Assembly: GCA_045634005.1 (NCBI GenBank)
Contig: JAZQZL010000049.1
Span: 1-16,746, forward strand
From: Flemingiibacterium sp045634005
Lineage (GTDB): Bacteria > Bacillota > Clostridia > Oscillospirales > CAG-272
Length of the DNA: 16,746 bases
Direction of reading: 5' to 3'
Positions 14,734-16,746 of this stretch are shown here, one piece after another. The translations under genes and the position numbers were made by a program. The stretch's first letter is position 1. Every line of letters starts with the position of its first letter. The notes beneath the pieces are model-generated. The model did no database searches, was not told the origin of the DNA, and was given only the letters and a program-made list of their open reading frames with translations.

Positions 14734-16610
14734 ATTCCGGAAGACCTCCGATGAGTGGAAAACCTCCGATGGCACAAGGTAATGACAGACCTATGGTACA
14801 AATGGGTCCTCGCAGAGGCGGCGGTCCCGGCGGACCCATGGTACGCGAGAAGCCGAAGAATATGAAGGCAACTCTCGGCAAAATCTTTAAGTATATCGGT
14901 AAGAGCAAATACCACGTACTTGCACTGCTTTTCATCGTAACACTCGTCGCCGCTCTGACACTCGCAGGTCCTGCTCTTCAGGCGCGTGCGATTTCAGCAA
15001 TAACCATTGACGAGGGACAGCTTCACGTCAACTTTGAAAAGCTTATCTCCACCGTAATTATAATGGCTGTCGTTTACGTCGCCTCGTCCGTACTCACGTA
15101 TCTGCAAGGTATTACAGCGGCAAAGCTTTCGCAGAATACCGTCTGCACGATGCGAAGCGACCTTTTTGCAAAGATCTCCTATCTGCCCATACGCTACACC
15201 GACACACACCGTCACGGTGATATAATGAGCCGTATGACAAACGACGTCGAGAATATCTCAAACTCGGTGTCGCAGTCGATAGCTTCGCTTTTTTCAGGCG
15301 TTATAACGCTTATCGGCTCACTCGTGCTGATGATATATTACAGCCCGCTTTTGACCGTAGTAGCTATGGTAACTATACCGCTCACGCTGCTTGTGTCGAC
15401 AAAGCTTTCAAAGTTTATGCGAAAGTATTTCGTCGAGCAACAGAAGCTTCTCGGTCAGATGAACGGACACATCGAGGAGGCGGTTACAGGCTATAAGACC
15501 GTTATGGCATACGGCAAGGAAGCCGCGTCTGTTGAAGAGTTCACGAAGATCTCCTCAAAATACCGTAAGGTCGGCATCAAAGCAAACATCTGGGGCGGCG
15601 TTATGGGTCCTTGTATGAATATGATAGGCAACCTTGGCTATCTGCTCGTTGCGGCTGTCGGCGGATATCTCTCACTTATCGGATCGATAGGCATTCCCGC
15701 AATTCAAGCAGTCCTTCAGTACTCCAAGCAGTTCACGCGCCCTATAAACGAGATCGCGAACCAGTACGCGCAGATACTCACCGCTATCGCAGGTGCAGAG
15801 CGAGTGTTCGAGATAATGGAGTCCGAGCCTGAAACCGACAATGGCAAATACGATATGGAGATTGAGCATATCCGCGGCGACATTCGCTTTAAGGATATGT
15901 ACTTCTCCTACAACGAGGGAGAGCCCGTGCTCAAGGGCTTCGATTTGAGTGTAGAGCGCGGCCAGAAGATTGCGATAGTCGGCGCTACCGGCTCGGGTAA
16001 AACAACCGTCGTAAACCTTCTCACACGCTTCTACGATATCGACAGCGGCGCAATTACAATTGACGGCGTAAACATAAACGATATCCCGAAAGAAACGCTC
16101 CGCCGCGCTATAGCGATAGTGCTACAGGATACGGTACTCTTCTCCGACACGATCGCGTCCAATATCCGCTACGGCAAGCTTGACGCAACCGACGAGGAGG
16201 TAGCGCGTGCCGCAGCGATGGCGCACGCAGACGTATTCGTTGAGCGCCTACCTGACGGATATGAAACTGTGCTTTCCGAGTCAGGTCGTGATCTCTCACA
16301 GGGACAGCGGCAGCTTCTCTCGATCGCGCGCGCAGTGCTCGCAGACCCGAAGATACTCATTCTCGACGAGGCAACGTCAAGCGTCGATACGCGCACTGAA
16401 ATGCACATTCAGTCGGCGATGGTCGCGCTTATGAAAAACCGCACCTCGCTCATTATCGCACACCGTCTTTCGACGATACGCGACGCTGACAAGATAGTCG
16501 TGCTTGATAACGGCGTTGTCGCCGAGGTGGGCTCACATGAGGAGCTTCTCGCAAAGGGCGGCGCTTACTATAAGCTCTATCAGAATCAGTACGCAGGTAT
16601 CGCGACTTGA
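14730..16610 (+). CDS. ABC exporter half-transporter, catalytically canonical partner (BmrD/LmrD-like)
   Basis: A 626-residue protein: a Pro/Gly/Met-rich N-terminal tail (residues 1-45), a six-helix exporter domain (about 55-345) and an ATPase domain. Motifs are Walker A GATGSGKTT (Lys424), signature LSQGQ (522-526), Walker B ILILDE with Asp546 and catalytic Glu547, and switch His578 (IIAHRLST). The second signature residue set, LSQGQ instead of LSGGQ, completes the degenerate site formed with Walker A/B of the upstream partner; the other site (this Walker A/B with the partner's LSGGQ) is intact. The start overlaps the upstream stop (ATGA). A strong GGAGGTGA at 14716-14723, inside the upstream gene, sits six bases before the ATG, which points to coupled, near-equal synthesis. 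The gene closes the MarR operon. Confidence 0.96.
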   Translation: MNSGRPPMSGKPPMAQGNDRPMVQMGPRRGGGPGGPMVREKPKNMKATLGKIFKYIGKSKYHVLALLFIVTLVAALTLAGPALQARAISAITIDEGQLHVNFEKLISTVIIMAVVYVASSVLTYLQGITAAKLSQNTVCTMRSDLFAKISYLPIRYTDTHRHGDIMSRMTNDVENISNSVSQSIASLFSGVITLIGSLVLMIYYSPLLTVVAMVTIPLTLLVSTKLSKFMRKYFVEQQKLLGQMNGHIEEAVTGYKTVMAYGKEAASVEEFTKISSKYRKVGIKANIWGGVMGPCMNMIGNLGYLLVAAVGGYLSLIGSIGIPAIQAVLQYSKQFTRPINEIANQYAQILTAIAGAERVFEIMESEPETDNGKYDMEIEHIRGDIRFKDMYFSYNEGEPVLKGFDLSVERGQKIAIVGATGSGKTTVVNLLTRFYDIDSGAITIDGVNINDIPKETLRRAIAIVLQDTVLFSDTIASNIRYGKLDATDEEVARAAAMAHADVFVERLPDGYETVLSESGRDLSQGQRQLLSIARAVLADPKILILDEATSSVDTRTEMHIQSAMVALMKNRTSLIIAHRLSTIRDADKIVVLDNGVVAEVGSHEELLAKGGAYYKLYQNQYAGIAT

Positions 16611-16613
16611 TTT

Positions 16614-16648
16614 AAAAAGAACCCGATTTTTCGGGTTCTTTTTCCTTT
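16614..16648 (+). terminator. intrinsic terminator of the MarR-ABC operon
   Basis: A perfect 13-bp stem (16614-16626 with 16631-16643, core GAACCCGA / TCGGGTTC) with a TTTT loop is flanked by A's upstream and T's downstream. It begins three bases after the stop codon. Confidence 0.92.
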
Positions 16649-16652
16649 TCTC

Positions 16653-16681
16653 TTGATTTATGCAAAAATGTGTGGTAAAAT
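16653..16681 (+). promoter_or_regulatory. probable promoter of the gene starting at 16715
   Basis: TTGATT (16653-16658), a 17-base spacer and TAAAAT (16676-16681) with an extended -10 TG at 16673-16674. The predicted transcript start is near 16688. Confidence 0.55.
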
Positions 16682-16714
16682 GGTAATATATCAAAATTTC
16701 ACGAGGTTCTGACA

Positions 16715-16746
16715 ATGAAACTTACCGAGATTTTTAATAAAGATAC
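16715..16746 (+). CDS. start of a protein-coding gene, truncated by the window end
   Basis: The ATG at 16715 follows GAGG at 16703-16706 and a promoter, and the frame stays open to the end, giving MKLTEIFNKD. Ten residues are too few for a family call. The opening is reminiscent of methylenetetrahydrofolate reductase (MetF) N-termini, but this is only a guess. Confidence 0.6.
   Translation, partial: MKLTEIFNKD

Overview
The window looks like chromosomal DNA from an anaerobic, low-to-mid GC Firmicute, most likely a gut Clostridia lineage (Oscillospiraceae/Ruminococcaceae-like). I infer this from strong GGAGG-type ribosome binding sites, sigma-A-like promoters, compact intergenic hairpin terminators and the gene types present: an ACT-domain/DUF711 pair, a MarR-controlled heterodimeric ABC exporter, a solitary EutH-like permease and an AraC/MFS pair. 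No taxonomic marker gene is present, so this is an inference from style and content. I saw no rRNA, tRNA, CRISPR array, phage gene or transposase.

Layout. 1-1364: a 5'-truncated alpha/beta hydrolase and a complete tandem paralogue, closed by a palindromic terminator. 1376-2458 (minus): an EutH-like ethanolamine permease with no other eut genes. 2653-4308 (plus): cofactor-independent phosphoglycerate mutase, divergent from eutH, with its own promoter and terminator. 4345-5730 (minus): a small lipoprotein gene downstream of an AraC-type regulator. 5912-7213 (plus): an MFS transporter divergent from the AraC gene and probably its target. 7288-10445 (minus): a small two-helix membrane protein, a Gfo/Idh/MocA oxidoreductase and a MATE exporter, in reverse transcription order. 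10694-12343 (plus): an ACT-domain protein and a DUF711/UPF0210 protein, a conserved pair of unknown function. 12475-16610 (plus): a MarR regulator and two ABC half-transporters in a tight operon with a clear operator. 16715-end: the first codons of another gene.

How the parts work together. The MarR-ABC-ABC unit is the best understood. The promoter overlaps a near-perfect 28-bp inverted repeat, the first ABC half carries a degenerate catalytic site (Asp for the Walker B Glu, Gln for the switch His) and the second half is canonical. That is the pattern of asymmetric heterodimeric multidrug exporters. The ACT/DUF711 pair has its own promoter and terminator and is the least explained conserved module here.

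The main structural oddity is in the minus-strand MATE block. The first 38 bases of the small membrane-protein gene (7784-7821) recur at 9043-9080, 36 of 38 identical, directly abutting the MATE stop codon. The copy there is degenerate and truncated. This suggests that the membrane-protein gene once followed MATE directly and that duplication or insertion of the oxidoreductase gene separated them. A second oddity is a hairpin motif (ACCGCCTTCGA / TCGAAGGCGGT) found in two intergenic regions, one copy of which would bury the ribosome binding site of the lipoprotein gene.
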